Assembly (NCBI RefSeq): GCF_900156575.1
Contig: NZ_FTNY01000004.1
Coordinates: forward strand, 186,001 to 250,000
From: Chryseobacterium shigense
Lineage (GTDB): Bacteria; Bacteroidota; Bacteroidia; Flavobacteriales; Weeksellaceae
Reading direction: 5' to 3'
DNA: 64,000 nucleotides
The notes below the pieces were generated by a model. That model was not told the DNA's origin. It did no database searches and saw nothing but the letters and a program-made list of their open reading frames with translations. This document shows, one piece after another, positions 16,921-25,602 of this stretch (its first letter is position 1; every line of letters starts with the position of its first letter). The position numbers and the translations under genes were made by a program.

Positions 16921-17913
16921 ATGGCAGAAGGATTTCCGGTAATACACAGTACACTTTCACCGAATGTACTTAGTCAATTTATTCAACAGCAATATCAGCT
17001 AAGCGACCAAACAGAATGTAAGTTATTTCGGGCAGCCATGAATCATCTTTACATCGTTACAGATGGCGAAGAAAAATATGTATTCCGGGTGTACACGTAT
17101 GGTTGGAGAACCCAATCTGAAGTAGAAGAGGAATTAAGACTTTTAATTCACCTGAAAGAAAATAACAGACCGATCTCTTATCCGGTCTCAGACCGGTCAA
17201 ATGAATACATTCAGGAAATCAATGCGCCCGAGGGAAAAAGATTCGGTGTATTATTCTCGTATGCAAAAGGGACAAAATCTGCAAAATTTTCAAGCCAGGC
17301 CAGTTTTCTCATAGGTCAGGCATTAGCAAAAGTTCACCAATCAACAGAGAGCTTTACGCTCAACAGAATCACTTACAATACCCGGAGTTTACTTTCAGAT
17401 TCTCTTTTAAGAACAAAAATGTTTTTCAAGAACACAACGGATGACCTTATTTTTTTAGAAAAACTATCCGATTTCTTGACTGAAAAATTCAAAAATGCAC
17501 ACCGGCAACCCATGAGATATGGAGCCATCCATCTTGACGTTTGGTTTGACAATATGCATCTTGATCATGAAAAAGAGGTAACTTTTTTTGACTTCGATTT
17601 TTGTGGCAACGGTTTTTTATGTTTTGACATTTCCTACTTTTTATATCAGTTGTTTTCCACCAACATCAATGAAAACGACTATCAGATCAAAGCAGAAAGC
17701 TTTTTAAAAGGCTACGAAACGATCAGTGAAATAAGCAAAGAGGAAAAAGATTTTTTACCTTTCGCCTGTTTAGCCATCATGAATTATTACATCAGTATTC
17801 AATGTGACCGATTTGAGTACTGGACGAATATTTTTCTAAATGAAGACCATCTAAAAAGAATGATTGGAAATCTGAAACGCTGGATGGCTTATCATAAAAT
17901 CGAAATTGAATAA
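16921..17913 (+). CDS. phosphotransferase of the APH/choline-kinase superfamily
   Basis: A 330-residue kinase-fold protein. The catalytic loop GAIHLDVWFDNMHLDHE (H-x-D-x4-N) and the metal-binding FFDFDF downstream are clear, as is the N-lobe region HLYIVTDGEEKYVFRVYTYGW with the ATP-binding lysine area. Members phosphorylate small molecules such as homoserine, choline, fructosamine or aminoglycosides; nothing indicates which. Resistance should not be inferred. It has its own promoter with a hairpin leader. Confidence 0.8.
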   Translation: MAEGFPVIHSTLSPNVLSQFIQQQYQLSDQTECKLFRAAMNHLYIVTDGEEKYVFRVYTYGWRTQSEVEEELRLLIHLKENNRPISYPVSDRSNEYIQEINAPEGKRFGVLFSYAKGTKSAKFSSQASFLIGQALAKVHQSTESFTLNRITYNTRSLLSDSLLRTKMFFKNTTDDLIFLEKLSDFLTEKFKNAHRQPMRYGAIHLDVWFDNMHLDHEKEVTFFDFDFCGNGFLCFDISYFLYQLFSTNINENDYQIKAESFLKGYETISEISKEEKDFLPFACLAIMNYYISIQCDRFEYWTNIFLNEDHLKRMIGNLKRWMAYHKIEIE

Positions 17914-17967
17914 TATAAAAACAGAGAAACAACCACAGCTAAAACGTCTACAATACAATCTACAAAC

Positions 17968-18756
17968 ATGAAAAAAAATTATTACCTTCCATTTTTTATT
18001 CTATTTCTATTGAACCTGAGTTTTGGACAGGTTGCGCCATTGCCACCGACTCCTCAGGAAATAAAAGAGTATAAAGCCAATGGAAACTCTGCTGTTAAAA
18101 TAGTAGAGGTTAAGGCCAAGAGCAATAATAAAGCGGAAACTCCCAAAAATACCATTCCAAAATTCAGGATAACCATGAAGGAGTCCACTGATCAAAATTC
18201 CATTTATTATTTCAAAAATATTGAAACTCAAATAGCAAAACTGGATACTCTTTTGTCTGAAGAACAAATCATCAGCCTTACCCAATACAAAATACATACG
18301 AATGCCTTACATCCAAAGGATCTGGACAGTTTAGCCAATAAGGCCTATCAGCTCAACGAGAACAAAAACTATTCTGAGGCCATTGAAACCGCAAAAAAAA
18401 TTCTTGTTCAAAGCCCCAACAACATCACCGCTCACAAAGAAATAGCTTATGCTTACCAACGGCTTGATCAGAAGAATCTATCTCAGCTCCATTTTAAAAT
18501 GATGGTGAAAATCATCAATTCCGTCTTGAAATATGGCGATGGAAGTCGCCAGGCTCCGTATATCCTCAATAATTTTTTTGAAGGACTCTCCCTATATGAA
18601 GCCAAATTCGGATGCTTTCCCAAAAAGGTAACGTTACTTTTGACCACCGAAAAAAAACTTTTAGGCGGCTACGATTGTTTCCACATCATGCGCTTTTCGG
18701 ATTTAACGCACTGGCTGCCTTCATTGGAAAAAGAAGACTATACAACAGAACAGTAA
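17968..18756 (+). CDS. DUF4919-like secreted protein with TPR-type helices
   Basis: A 262-residue protein with a signal peptide (about 1-19, LLNLSFGQ). After a low-complexity segment (30-60), the region from about 80 to 255 includes a TPR-like pair (LANKAYQLNENKNYSEAIETAKKILVQSPNNITAHKEIAYAYQ) and a C-terminal part with KYGDGSRQAPYIL and LGGYDCFHIMRFSD that resembles DUF4919 of Bacteroidota. It probably acts in the periplasm. Function is unknown; the spacing of 54 nt after the kinase gene permits co-transcription. Confidence 0.65.
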   Translation: MKKNYYLPFFILFLLNLSFGQVAPLPPTPQEIKEYKANGNSAVKIVEVKAKSNNKAETPKNTIPKFRITMKESTDQNSIYYFKNIETQIAKLDTLLSEEQIISLTQYKIHTNALHPKDLDSLANKAYQLNENKNYSEAIETAKKILVQSPNNITAHKEIAYAYQRLDQKNLSQLHFKMMVKIINSVLKYGDGSRQAPYILNNFFEGLSLYEAKFGCFPKKVTLLLTTEKKLLGGYDCFHIMRFSDLTHWLPSLEKEDYTTEQ

Positions 18757-18815
18757 AACAAATATGCCCTTATCCAATACCCCCCGATCTGCCACACTCT
18801 AAAAATTAAATTAAA

Positions 18816-19946
18816 TTGAAGAAACTAATAAGCCTTATCGCTCTGATTTTAATCTTTATCAATGGATATTCACAAAATACCTACGTCTTTTTTGGATCAT
18901 TCAACCGGGATAAAAGCACCGAAGGAATTTATGTTTATAAGCTGGATACCATCAAAGGGAAATTATCCAAGGTAACATCCGTAAAAGGAATTTTAAACCC
19001 GTCATTTCTTACTTTATCGCCCAATGGAAAATATGTATTGGCCTGTACAGAAAGTAAGACGCCCGATGCAGGAAGTGTGAGCAGTTTTAAATTCAATCCG
19101 AAAGATGAGACGCTTACTTTTATAAACAGTCAGAAAAGTGGCGGCGAAAATCCGGTCTATGTGACGGTTCATCAAAATGGCAAATGGGTGGTGAATGCCA
19201 ATTACACAGAAGGAAGTGCTTCCGTATATCCTCTTTCAGAAGATGGAACCCTACATCCTGCGGTACAGAATTTTCAGTTTTCGGAGGGAAGTATCAATGA
19301 AGACCGGCAGGACAGATCGCATGTTCATGCCGCAGTTTTTTCACCTGATTTTACTCATCTGTTCTTACCAGATCTTGGAGCCGATAAAATAAGATCTTAC
19401 ACGTTTGACACTGATAAAGCAGAACCTATGCAGGCAGCTCACCCCCCGTATATTCCCACCACTTCAGGAGGTGGACCAAGGCATTTCACCTTTCATCCCA
19501 ATGGAAAGTTCGCCTATTGTATTGAAGAATTATCAGGAACGGTGAATGCCTATCAATATGAAAATTCTAGGTTGAAAAGTATTCAAAGGATCAATGCACA
19601 TACAGACGAGTACAAAGAGAACTTTGAAAGTTCGGATATTCACATTTCGCCGGACGGACGCTTTTTATATGCCTCCAATCGTGGTGTTGAAAATAATATC
19701 GCCATTTTCTCCATTCTTGAAGACGGAACGTTAAAAAATGTCGGATACCAGTCTATTTTAGGGAAACACGCAAGGGTATTTGACCTGGATGAGACCGGAA
19801 AATTTTTAATTACCGCCAATGCCGGAAGTAATACTATCGTTGTATTCAGACGGGATTCAAAAACAGGTTTATTAAAAAAAACCGGAAGAAAAGTGAAAAT
19901 TAAAAGTGCTTCTTGTGTAAAGATCAGAAAGTACTCCTCTACTTAA
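18816..19946 (+). CDS. lactonase family seven-bladed beta-propeller protein
   Basis: A 376-residue protein resembling 6-phosphogluconolactonase of the YbhE/Pgl beta-propeller type, but exported: the signal peptide MKKLISLIALILIFINGYSQ begins at a TTG codon, since no ATG or GTG is available in that position. Blade repeats are visible (FLTLSPNGKYVLACTES, HAAVFSPDFTHLFLPDLGADKI, HFTFHPNGKFAYCIEE, HISPDGRFLYASNRG). The periplasmic location suggests hydrolysis of another lactone or a non-enzymatic role. It lies 59 nt after the DUF4919 gene. Confidence 0.85.
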   Translation: MKKLISLIALILIFINGYSQNTYVFFGSFNRDKSTEGIYVYKLDTIKGKLSKVTSVKGILNPSFLTLSPNGKYVLACTESKTPDAGSVSSFKFNPKDETLTFINSQKSGGENPVYVTVHQNGKWVVNANYTEGSASVYPLSEDGTLHPAVQNFQFSEGSINEDRQDRSHVHAAVFSPDFTHLFLPDLGADKIRSYTFDTDKAEPMQAAHPPYIPTTSGGGPRHFTFHPNGKFAYCIEELSGTVNAYQYENSRLKSIQRINAHTDEYKENFESSDIHISPDGRFLYASNRGVENNIAIFSILEDGTLKNVGYQSILGKHARVFDLDETGKFLITANAGSNTIVVFRRDSKTGLLKKTGRKVKIKSASCVKIRKYSST

Positions 19947-20028
19947 ACAGAATATTCATCCCATCAGTGAAGATGACCCGAATAGATAAAGCTGACTTTC
20001 TGGAATTGGAATTATCTAACGGATTATT

Positions 20029-20036
20029 TAATTTTG
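20029..20036 (+). promoter_or_regulatory. -7 box for DUF3592-like gene
   Basis: TAATTTTG matches TAnnTTTG and predicts a leader of about 38 nt before the ATG at 20079. Confidence 0.45.
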
Positions 20037-20078
20037 ATATTATCCGCAGGACGAAACTAAAATAAAAAACCAATTCCT

Positions 20079-20795
20079 ATGACTGAAAAATTCAAAAAAA
20101 TATCAGACTCCTTTTTTTCGGTTTTAGGAATAATTGTAGCTGGAGGAGGAATACTGTTTGTTGTCTTTATAGAAAACCCTGTAAGGTATTTTTTTTATGC
20201 CTTATTTCTGGTAATGGTCACCCGTTTTAAGAGCTTCCGTAATTTCAGAAATGATTTTAAAAAAGTGGTCAGTAATTCCCTGATTGCAACAGGGGTGGTT
20301 TATCTTGCTTTAATTACTGTATTCTCTCTTTCTCCGTTTCTGAAAATCCTGGAATTTAAATGGTCTCATCCAGATTGGAAACCGGTGAATGTCCAAATGA
20401 TACAACCATTTACTTCCTGGGACAACGGTTACAAACGAAAAGGAAATTCCTATGTTACCATTGATTACGAATATCAGTTTAACGGAACAACGTATAAAAA
20501 TTCAGAGCCTGAAGCTTTGTACAGATATTATCCCTTTTGGAACGGGAAAAAAAGTAAGGAACTGGTCAACGAGTTTTCAAAATCAGTTTCAGAGAAAATA
20601 CAGAAAAAGGATTATCTTATTCTCACCCATCCTCACCATCCTGAAAAAAGTAAACTGTTTTTATCCACAGATTTATTTTATTTTCAGGGGTCATTATTTT
20701 ATGAGGCTGTGACGGGTCTGGTCGGATTTATTCTGATCTTTTTAGGAATTATCGGAGCTATTTTTCTGTGGTCATTGAAGAAGAAGCACAAGTAG
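20079..20795 (+). CDS. DUF3592-like membrane protein
   Basis: A 238-residue protein with three hydrophobic segments near the N-terminus (about 12-35, 38-55 and 68-92) and one near the C-terminus (about 208-232). The soluble middle part, with YVTIDYEYQFNGTTYKNSEPEALYRYYPF and ending in LFLSTDLFYFQGS, resembles DUF3592, whose role is unknown. No neighbours suggest a pathway. Confidence 0.55.
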   Translation: MTEKFKKISDSFFSVLGIIVAGGGILFVVFIENPVRYFFYALFLVMVTRFKSFRNFRNDFKKVVSNSLIATGVVYLALITVFSLSPFLKILEFKWSHPDWKPVNVQMIQPFTSWDNGYKRKGNSYVTIDYEYQFNGTTYKNSEPEALYRYYPFWNGKKSKELVNEFSKSVSEKIQKKDYLILTHPHHPEKSKLFLSTDLFYFQGSLFYEAVTGLVGFILIFLGIIGAIFLWSLKKKHK

Positions 20796-20858
20796 AAAAT
20801 GATCCTGATCAATGCTGAAAAAATCAACCCATTACCTGGTCTAATCATTATTTTTTAA

Positions 20859-20866
20859 TAGTTTTG
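20859..20866 (+). promoter_or_regulatory. -7 box before the 28-codon ORF/methyltransferase pair
   Basis: TAGTTTTG is an exact TAnnTTTG. It ends eight bases before the ATG of the short ORF at 20875, so transcription would start at, or just before, that ORF. Confidence 0.5.
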
Positions 20867-20874
20867 ATTGTATT

Positions 20875-20961
20875 ATGACAACCGTTGAAGAGCTTTATGA
20901 AACATTAGACCAACGCAGACGTCCGGAAGACGTCGCAGAAATATTTCTCATGATCCTATGA
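20875..20961 (+). CDS. 28-residue small ORF translationally coupled to a methyltransferase
   Basis: The ORF encodes MTTVEELYETLDQRRRPEDV followed by eight more residues. Its TGA stop overlaps the ATG of the methyltransferase gene (ATGA at 20958-20961). It begins immediately downstream of a good promoter box, and its codon content looks protein-like. It could be a leader ORF that couples translation to the downstream gene, a genuine small protein, or a fossil. No family is recognised. Confidence 0.5.
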   Translation: MTTVEELYETLDQRRRPEDVAEIFLMIL

Positions 20962-21689
20962 AAGAAAATAAATACGACAATTTATCCTTTTTCGAACAGT
21001 ATGAAAAAATGCTTCGCTCTCAAAAAGGATTGGAAGGAGCCGGAGAATGGCCTGCGCTGAAAAAAATGCTGCCCGATTTTAAAGGAAAAAATGTTCTTGA
21101 TCTGGGTTGTGGTTTCGGCTGGCATTGCCGCTATGCTATAGAAAACGGAGCAAAATCTGTTATCGGAGTAGATCTTTCAGCAAAGATGCTTGAAAAAGCC
21201 AAAGAGATCAACCAACTTGAGGGGATTGAATATGTACAGGAAGCGCTTGAAGACCTCCATTATCCTTCGGGAAAATTTGATATGATCCTGAGCTCTCTGA
21301 CTTTTCATTATACAGAATCATTTGATGTCGTAGCTCAAAATATTTACAATTGGCTTCAACCTCAAGGACATTTCGTATTTTCTGTGGAGCATCCCGTTTT
21401 TACAGCACAAGGAACGCAGGATTGGGTGTATGATGAAGATAAAGAAAAATTACACTGGCCGGTTGATCATTACTTTATCGAAGGAAAAAGAGACACTACA
21501 TTTTTAGGAGAAAATGTCATAAAATACCATAGAACATTGACAACTTATCTGAACACTTTGTTAAAACTGGGATTCAAAATCAATGAAATCACAGAGCCGG
21601 AACCCAGCGAAGACCTGTTGAAAGAATTTGATGAAATGAAGGATGAATTACGCCGTCCCATGATGCTGTTAATTTCAGCAGAAAAATAA
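20958..21689 (+). CDS. SAM-dependent methyltransferase (class I)
   Basis: A 243-residue Rossmann-fold methyltransferase of the methyltransferase-11/25 type: VLDLGCGFGWHCRYAIENGA is motif I, VIGVDLSAKMLEKAKE is motif II, and FDMILSSLTFHYTE the post-II motif; a C-terminal region FVFSVEHPVF follows. It methylates a small molecule, unidentified. Its ATG overlaps the stop of a short upstream ORF, so its translation probably depends on that ORF. Confidence 0.88.
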   Translation: MKENKYDNLSFFEQYEKMLRSQKGLEGAGEWPALKKMLPDFKGKNVLDLGCGFGWHCRYAIENGAKSVIGVDLSAKMLEKAKEINQLEGIEYVQEALEDLHYPSGKFDMILSSLTFHYTESFDVVAQNIYNWLQPQGHFVFSVEHPVFTAQGTQDWVYDEDKEKLHWPVDHYFIEGKRDTTFLGENVIKYHRTLTTYLNTLLKLGFKINEITEPEPSEDLLKEFDEMKDELRRPMMLLISAEK

Positions 21690-21745
21690 CAGAAAATAAT
21701 TTCAGACACCAAAACATTAAGAATAGAATACCCCCAAAGACCATC

Positions 21746-22198
21746 ATGAATATTATATGTGATCAATGTAAAGAAACATTTAAAGCATCTCCTGATCAAG
21801 CGGCATTCATCTCCGATTCACAGAAAAAAGGAATGAAGTTTATCATGCTGGAATGCCTTTCCTGTTACAGCAGTTTTTCATTGAATCCCCTGACAATGGA
21901 GCAGCCCATTCCCCAAAAAACAGCAGATGAAGACGGTCTGAGATGTCCATGCCCTTCCTGTTACGGGCTGATTTCTTATGTAGATGATTCAAAACCCTTC
22001 TGGGGATGTGGTGAATGTGGAACGGTATGGTTCTCCAAAGCAGATTTATTTCAGTCCATTACCAACAGCATTGAAAAATACCCTTACCGGGCAAAAGTCT
22101 ACAGCAAAAAAGGAAATAATTTCTATCCTGTTCCGTTAGAAAATGAACCTGAAAATTACGAAGGCATCGTCGCTCAGGAAAAAACAGAATCTAAATAA
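21746..22198 (+). CDS. zinc-ribbon protein of unknown function
   Basis: A 150-residue protein with three Cys pairs: CDQC near residues 4-7, C-LSC near 35-38, and a C-terminal ribbon CPCPSC...CGECG. These could bind one or two zinc ions. There is no signal peptide or membrane segment. It precedes a small membrane protein gene by 29 nt, suggesting one transcript. No function can be assigned. Confidence 0.6.
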   Translation: MNIICDQCKETFKASPDQAAFISDSQKKGMKFIMLECLSCYSSFSLNPLTMEQPIPQKTADEDGLRCPCPSCYGLISYVDDSKPFWGCGECGTVWFSKADLFQSITNSIEKYPYRAKVYSKKGNNFYPVPLENEPENYEGIVAQEKTESK

Positions 22199-22227
22199 AG
22201 TTTAAACGATAAAAATTAAATATCATC

Positions 22228-22428
22228 ATGTTACTAGCCATCCTGCTTCCCTTCCTGTCTTTCATGTTCAGAGGGAAAATTTTAACCGGAATCATCTGTT
22301 TAATCTTACAAATCACAGTTATCGGCTGGCTTCCTGCCGCGATCTGGGCCGTATTGTCTTTAAATAATGCAAGAGCGGACCGTCGCAATGACAAACTCAT
22401 CAGAGCCATGAAAGAAAACCAAAGATAA
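22228..22428 (+). CDS. YqaE/Pmp3 family small membrane protein
   Basis: A 66-residue protein with two transmembrane helices (about 2-14 and 17-45) and a charged C-terminal tail. The pattern G-K-I-L-T-G-I-I-C-L-I-L-Q-I-T-V-I-G-W-L-P-A followed by IWA is typical of the Pmp3/YqaE proteolipid family, linked to membrane potential and stress tolerance. A terminator follows at 22462. Confidence 0.75.
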   Translation: MLLAILLPFLSFMFRGKILTGIICLILQITVIGWLPAAIWAVLSLNNARADRRNDKLIRAMKENQR

Positions 22429-22461
22429 AAATTGGGCTGTAAAGCTCTACAAAAAATAATA

Positions 22462-22487
22462 AATGATCTAATCGGTCATTTTTTTAT
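22462..22487 (+). terminator. intrinsic terminator after YqaE-like gene
   Basis: AATGATC pairs with GGTCATT (one T-G wobble) around TAATC and is followed by seven T. Confidence 0.65.
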
Positions 22488-22528
22488 TCAACCGCTATAA
22501 AGTATAACATAGTAATGGTAATTAATTA

Positions 22529-22536
22529 TATCTTTG
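22529..22536 (+). promoter_or_regulatory. -7 box for the second serine hydrolase
   Basis: TATCTTTG is an exact TAnnTTTG. It overlaps an in-frame TTG at 22534, which therefore cannot be the start codon and confirms the ATG at 22555. Confidence 0.55.
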
Positions 22537-22554
22537 CATAACAAATTAATAATA

Positions 22555-23631
22555 ATGACGACCAAAAAACTTTTAACAGCCTTTCTATTTCTGTTATTCA
22601 TTTGTGAAAATACGAAGGCTCAGACCTATGAAAAGAAAACAGACAGTCTTATTTTGACCGGATTTGGCCATCAAAATGAACCTGGTGGCGCATTTCTGGT
22701 ATCCAAAAAAGGGAAGATCATCTACCGCAAAGCTTTTGGAAAAGCCAATCTGGAACTGGATGCCAACATGACCCCGGACCATGTTTTCCAGATCGGATCG
22801 ATGACCAAGCAATTTACTGCTGTAGCGATTCTGATGCTTGAACAGCAGGGGAAATTAAATGTGGGTGATCCCATTTCAAAGTATATCAAAGACTACCCTT
22901 CCGGTGACAAAATCACCATTCATCATCTGCTGACCCACACGTCCGGTATTAAAGATTTTACAAAAATGAAAGCTTTATCCACCATTGCACAAAAAGAAAT
23001 GAAGCCCGAAATGATGGTTGATTTCTTCAAAAACGAAACTGCAGATTTTGCTCCCGGAGAAAAATTTGACTATAATAACTCGGGATATGTCGTATTAGGC
23101 TATATTATTGAACTGGTATCCGGGCAAACCTACGAAGATTTCATCAAAAAAAATATTTTCGAAAAAGCACGTATGAGCCATTCTTATTATGCGACCGATC
23201 GACAGCTTATTCCTAAAAGAGCTTACGGCTATCATCAGAAAGAATATGGATTTGTCAATAAAACCATGATTAGTTTCAGTGTTCCTTTCTCCTCCGGTTC
23301 ACTGATGTCTACAGTGGACGATATGCTGAAATGGCAACAGGCTTTAAACCGGAACCTCCTGCTCCATACAGCCGAAACCCAAAAGGCCTTTCAGAAATAT
23401 AAGCTGAATAATGGTGAAGAATTTAGTTATGGATACGGATGGCACCTGAAAGATATTAACGAAACTCCGGACAGGGAACATGGCGGAATTATTTTCGGGT
23501 TTAAAAGTATGGGCGTGTATATTCCTTCTGAAGACATTTACGTTATAGGATTCAGCAACTGTGACTGTCACTCACCGACAGAGATTGTGAGAAACATGGC
23601 AAAAATTGCATCGCAGTCCGAAAAAAAATAA
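22555..23631 (+). CDS. exported serine hydrolase (class C beta-lactamase-like)
   Basis: A 358-residue protein with a signal peptide (LLTAFLFLLFICENTKAQ). The three signatures of the penicillin-recognising fold are intact: S-x-x-K in GSMTKQFTAVAIL, Y-x-N in FDYNNSGYVVLG, and H-G-G in REHGGIIFGF. It resembles D-aminopeptidase/esterase members of this superfamily. Substrate and any link to cell wall turnover are unknown. The following gene starts 8 nt after its stop. Confidence 0.9.
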   Translation: MTTKKLLTAFLFLLFICENTKAQTYEKKTDSLILTGFGHQNEPGGAFLVSKKGKIIYRKAFGKANLELDANMTPDHVFQIGSMTKQFTAVAILMLEQQGKLNVGDPISKYIKDYPSGDKITIHHLLTHTSGIKDFTKMKALSTIAQKEMKPEMMVDFFKNETADFAPGEKFDYNNSGYVVLGYIIELVSGQTYEDFIKKNIFEKARMSHSYYATDRQLIPKRAYGYHQKEYGFVNKTMISFSVPFSSGSLMSTVDDMLKWQQALNRNLLLHTAETQKAFQKYKLNNGEEFSYGYGWHLKDINETPDREHGGIIFGFKSMGVYIPSEDIYVIGFSNCDCHSPTEIVRNMAKIASQSEKK

Positions 23632-23639
23632 TCAATTAA

Positions 23640-24089
23640 ATGAAGATAACAACACCCAAAGGAAGGATTATTGAATTTCAACAAGGTACAGAAAACTGGC
23701 AAAGCCGTGAGTATATCACGGATCATCACGGAGTACAAAGTAAAATTCCCGTTTTCATATTTGAAGACCTTTTTTACAGGGAATATTCTGAAACCATGGA
23801 TTTTGAAAACGATCTCCGGCAGTTAATTGATTTTTATCTGGACCATCAGGAGAGGATCCTTTCTCAGACAAGAATGGCGGTTGATCCTATGATTATTCAT
23901 AACCATGACATGGGCAAAGATGAAGTGAATTATATCATCAATCATATTGAAATTACGGGTCTCAGCCGGTATGAATTTAAAATTGATTTTGTTTTCCTGT
24001 ACGGATATGTCTACTACACTATCTCGTACCTGTTCCTGTCCCCTGAAAACTTTATTGTGACCAAAATAGAGCGTAGCTACAACTATTAA
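23640..24089 (+). CDS. hypothetical protein, 149 aa
   Basis: A soluble protein without signal peptide that begins MKITTPKGRIIEFQQGTENW. It is rich in aromatic and acidic residues, with FRE-like segments such as LFYREYSETMDFENDLRQLIDFYLDHQERI; the C-terminal part is beta-type and very aromatic (FKIDFVFLYGYVYYTIS). It lies 8 nt after the serine hydrolase gene and is likely co-transcribed. No family is recognised. Confidence 0.55.
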   Translation: MKITTPKGRIIEFQQGTENWQSREYITDHHGVQSKIPVFIFEDLFYREYSETMDFENDLRQLIDFYLDHQERILSQTRMAVDPMIIHNHDMGKDEVNYIINHIEITGLSRYEFKIDFVFLYGYVYYTISYLFLSPENFIVTKIERSYNY

Positions 24090-24159
24090 ATATTTTTAGA
24101 AGATATAGATCTATGATAAAAAAATATACTCCTGCGAACTAATGAATTGAGTAATCCCA

Positions 24160-25563
24160 TCAAATTTTTCTTTTTGGAAGTATATCTTCAGAAACTTTTA
24201 CAACCGAAAATAAAACCATAATCAGACAAACGATATTGATGGCCAAAGCTGCTGAGAAAGCCACATGATAGTCCTGCGGCGAAGGTTTTACTCCAAGGAA
24301 ATAATAGAAAACACTCCCCACCACAATAATTCCTAAGATCGCAGCCACCTGTTGAAAGGTATTGTACACTCCGGAAGCATTTCCTGCAAGCTTTTTTGGC
24401 AACCCGGACAGCGCAATGGTAGCCAGTGACGGAATAATAGAGCCCACCCCCAATCCATGAAAAAACAGGAGCAGACAAAGAATGAAAAAAGGGGTTTCCC
24501 TGTCAAATAAAAGTATCTGCAGAATAAGAACAGTCATGATCAGGACCAATCCCGCCACTAAAAACTTTTTACCATATCTTAAAATAAATTTCGCTGAAAA
24601 CAAAGAAGCCAGGATAAAACCGACTCCCTGAAAAACAATAATCTCTCCTGCATGCAGAGAACCCATCTGCAGCCCATCCTGGAAAAACAGTGACAGGATA
24701 TAAAAGTAAGAATCCAGCATGATGAAGAAAAAGGAAACTGCCAGAATTCCCAGATTAAAATTTTTATAGCTGAACAAGGTAAAATCAATCAAAAAGGATT
24801 TCCCCCATTTTAACCTCATCTTTTGAATGGCAACAAAAAAGATTAAAATAACCATTGAAAACAGAAGCAATACTATACTCCTGATCTGGATTCCCTGATG
24901 TTCAGACAGGGTAAGCGCGTAAGTAAAACAGAAAAGTCCGGCAGCTAAAATAAGGACGCCAAAGAAATCAAAGGTATTCTTGTCAGCACTAGTTTTAGAT
25001 TCAGTTAAGATGGTATTGCTAAACCATAGAGCCAGCAGACAGACCGGAATATTGATCAGGAAAATCAGCCTCCAGGATTCATCCATCAGCGTCATTGAGG
25101 AAAAGTAACCGCCCAGAAACTGCCCTAAAATAGTTCCCAACCCAATTGTTATTCCATACCAGCCCATGGCTTTTGTTCTTTCTTTATGACCTGTAAACAG
25201 AATCTGTATCATTGAAAGGACCTGCGGAGACATAAGCGCCGCACCGATCCCCTGAATAAACCGTGAAATAACAAGCAGAACCGCACCGGATGAAACTCCG
25301 CAAGCCACAGAACTCAACATAAAAAAAACCAGCCCGATCATAAAGATCTTTTTCCGTCCGTACAGATCCCCTAACCTTCCGCCTGTAATGAGGAATGAAG
25401 CAAAACCAATAAGGTAAGACGCAATCATGAGTTGCATTTCTCCATGCGAAGCATGAAGATCACGCTGAATGGATGGAATGGATACATTGATGATGAAAAT
25501 ATCCATAATCGTCAGGAGCTGACCGGACAATATGACCATCAATTTCAAATAGTTAGAATTCAT
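24160..25563 (-). CDS. MFS drug transporter, DHA2 (EmrB/QacA-like)
   Basis: A 467-residue inner-membrane transporter with about 14 hydrophobic segments. The N-terminal MDIFIINVSIPSIQRDL and motif A as GGRLGDLYGRKK (about 61-72) are typical of the DHA2 family; motif C-like glycines are in the fifth helix. It is predicted to export cationic or amphiphilic compounds by proton antiport. It lies 39 nt downstream of a TetR gene on the same strand, with a palindrome between them matching one upstream of tetR, so repression by that TetR is likely. Actual substrates are unknown. Confidence 0.9.
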   Translation of the reverse strand: MNSNYLKLMVILSGQLLTIMDIFIINVSIPSIQRDLHASHGEMQLMIASYLIGFASFLITGGRLGDLYGRKKIFMIGLVFFMLSSVACGVSSGAVLLVISRFIQGIGAALMSPQVLSMIQILFTGHKERTKAMGWYGITIGLGTILGQFLGGYFSSMTLMDESWRLIFLINIPVCLLALWFSNTILTESKTSADKNTFDFFGVLILAAGLFCFTYALTLSEHQGIQIRSIVLLLFSMVILIFFVAIQKMRLKWGKSFLIDFTLFSYKNFNLGILAVSFFFIMLDSYFYILSLFFQDGLQMGSLHAGEIIVFQGVGFILASLFSAKFILRYGKKFLVAGLVLIMTVLILQILLFDRETPFFILCLLLFFHGLGVGSIIPSLATIALSGLPKKLAGNASGVYNTFQQVAAILGIIVVGSVFYYFLGVKPSPQDYHVAFSAALAINIVCLIMVLFSVVKVSEDILPKRKI

Positions 25564-25569
25564 TTTTAT

Positions 25570-25583
25570 ATAGATATATCTAT
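25570..25583. promoter_or_regulatory. TetR operator candidate before MFS gene
   Basis: ATAGATATATCTAT is a perfect 14-bp palindrome (ATAGA-N4-TCTAT), six bases upstream of the transporter ATG. The same arms and spacing recur at 26197-26210 upstream of tetR. Confidence 0.6.
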
Positions 25584-25602
25584 TCGTAATTTGTAAAAAA
25601 AA

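Noticed and set aside
19973..20065. A 30-codon ORF (MTRIDKADFLELELSN...) upstream of the DUF3592-like gene
   Set aside because: It contains a good TAnnTTTG box at 20029-20036, so it probably lies in the promoter region; no coupling or conservation evidence.
22534..22554. TTG start for the second serine hydrolase
   Set aside because: The TTG is part of the promoter box TATCTTTG; the ATG at 22555 gives a clean signal peptide.
24160..25563. Calling the MFS gene a specific antibiotic pump
   Set aside because: Only DHA2-type family features are visible; substrate cannot be read from sequence.
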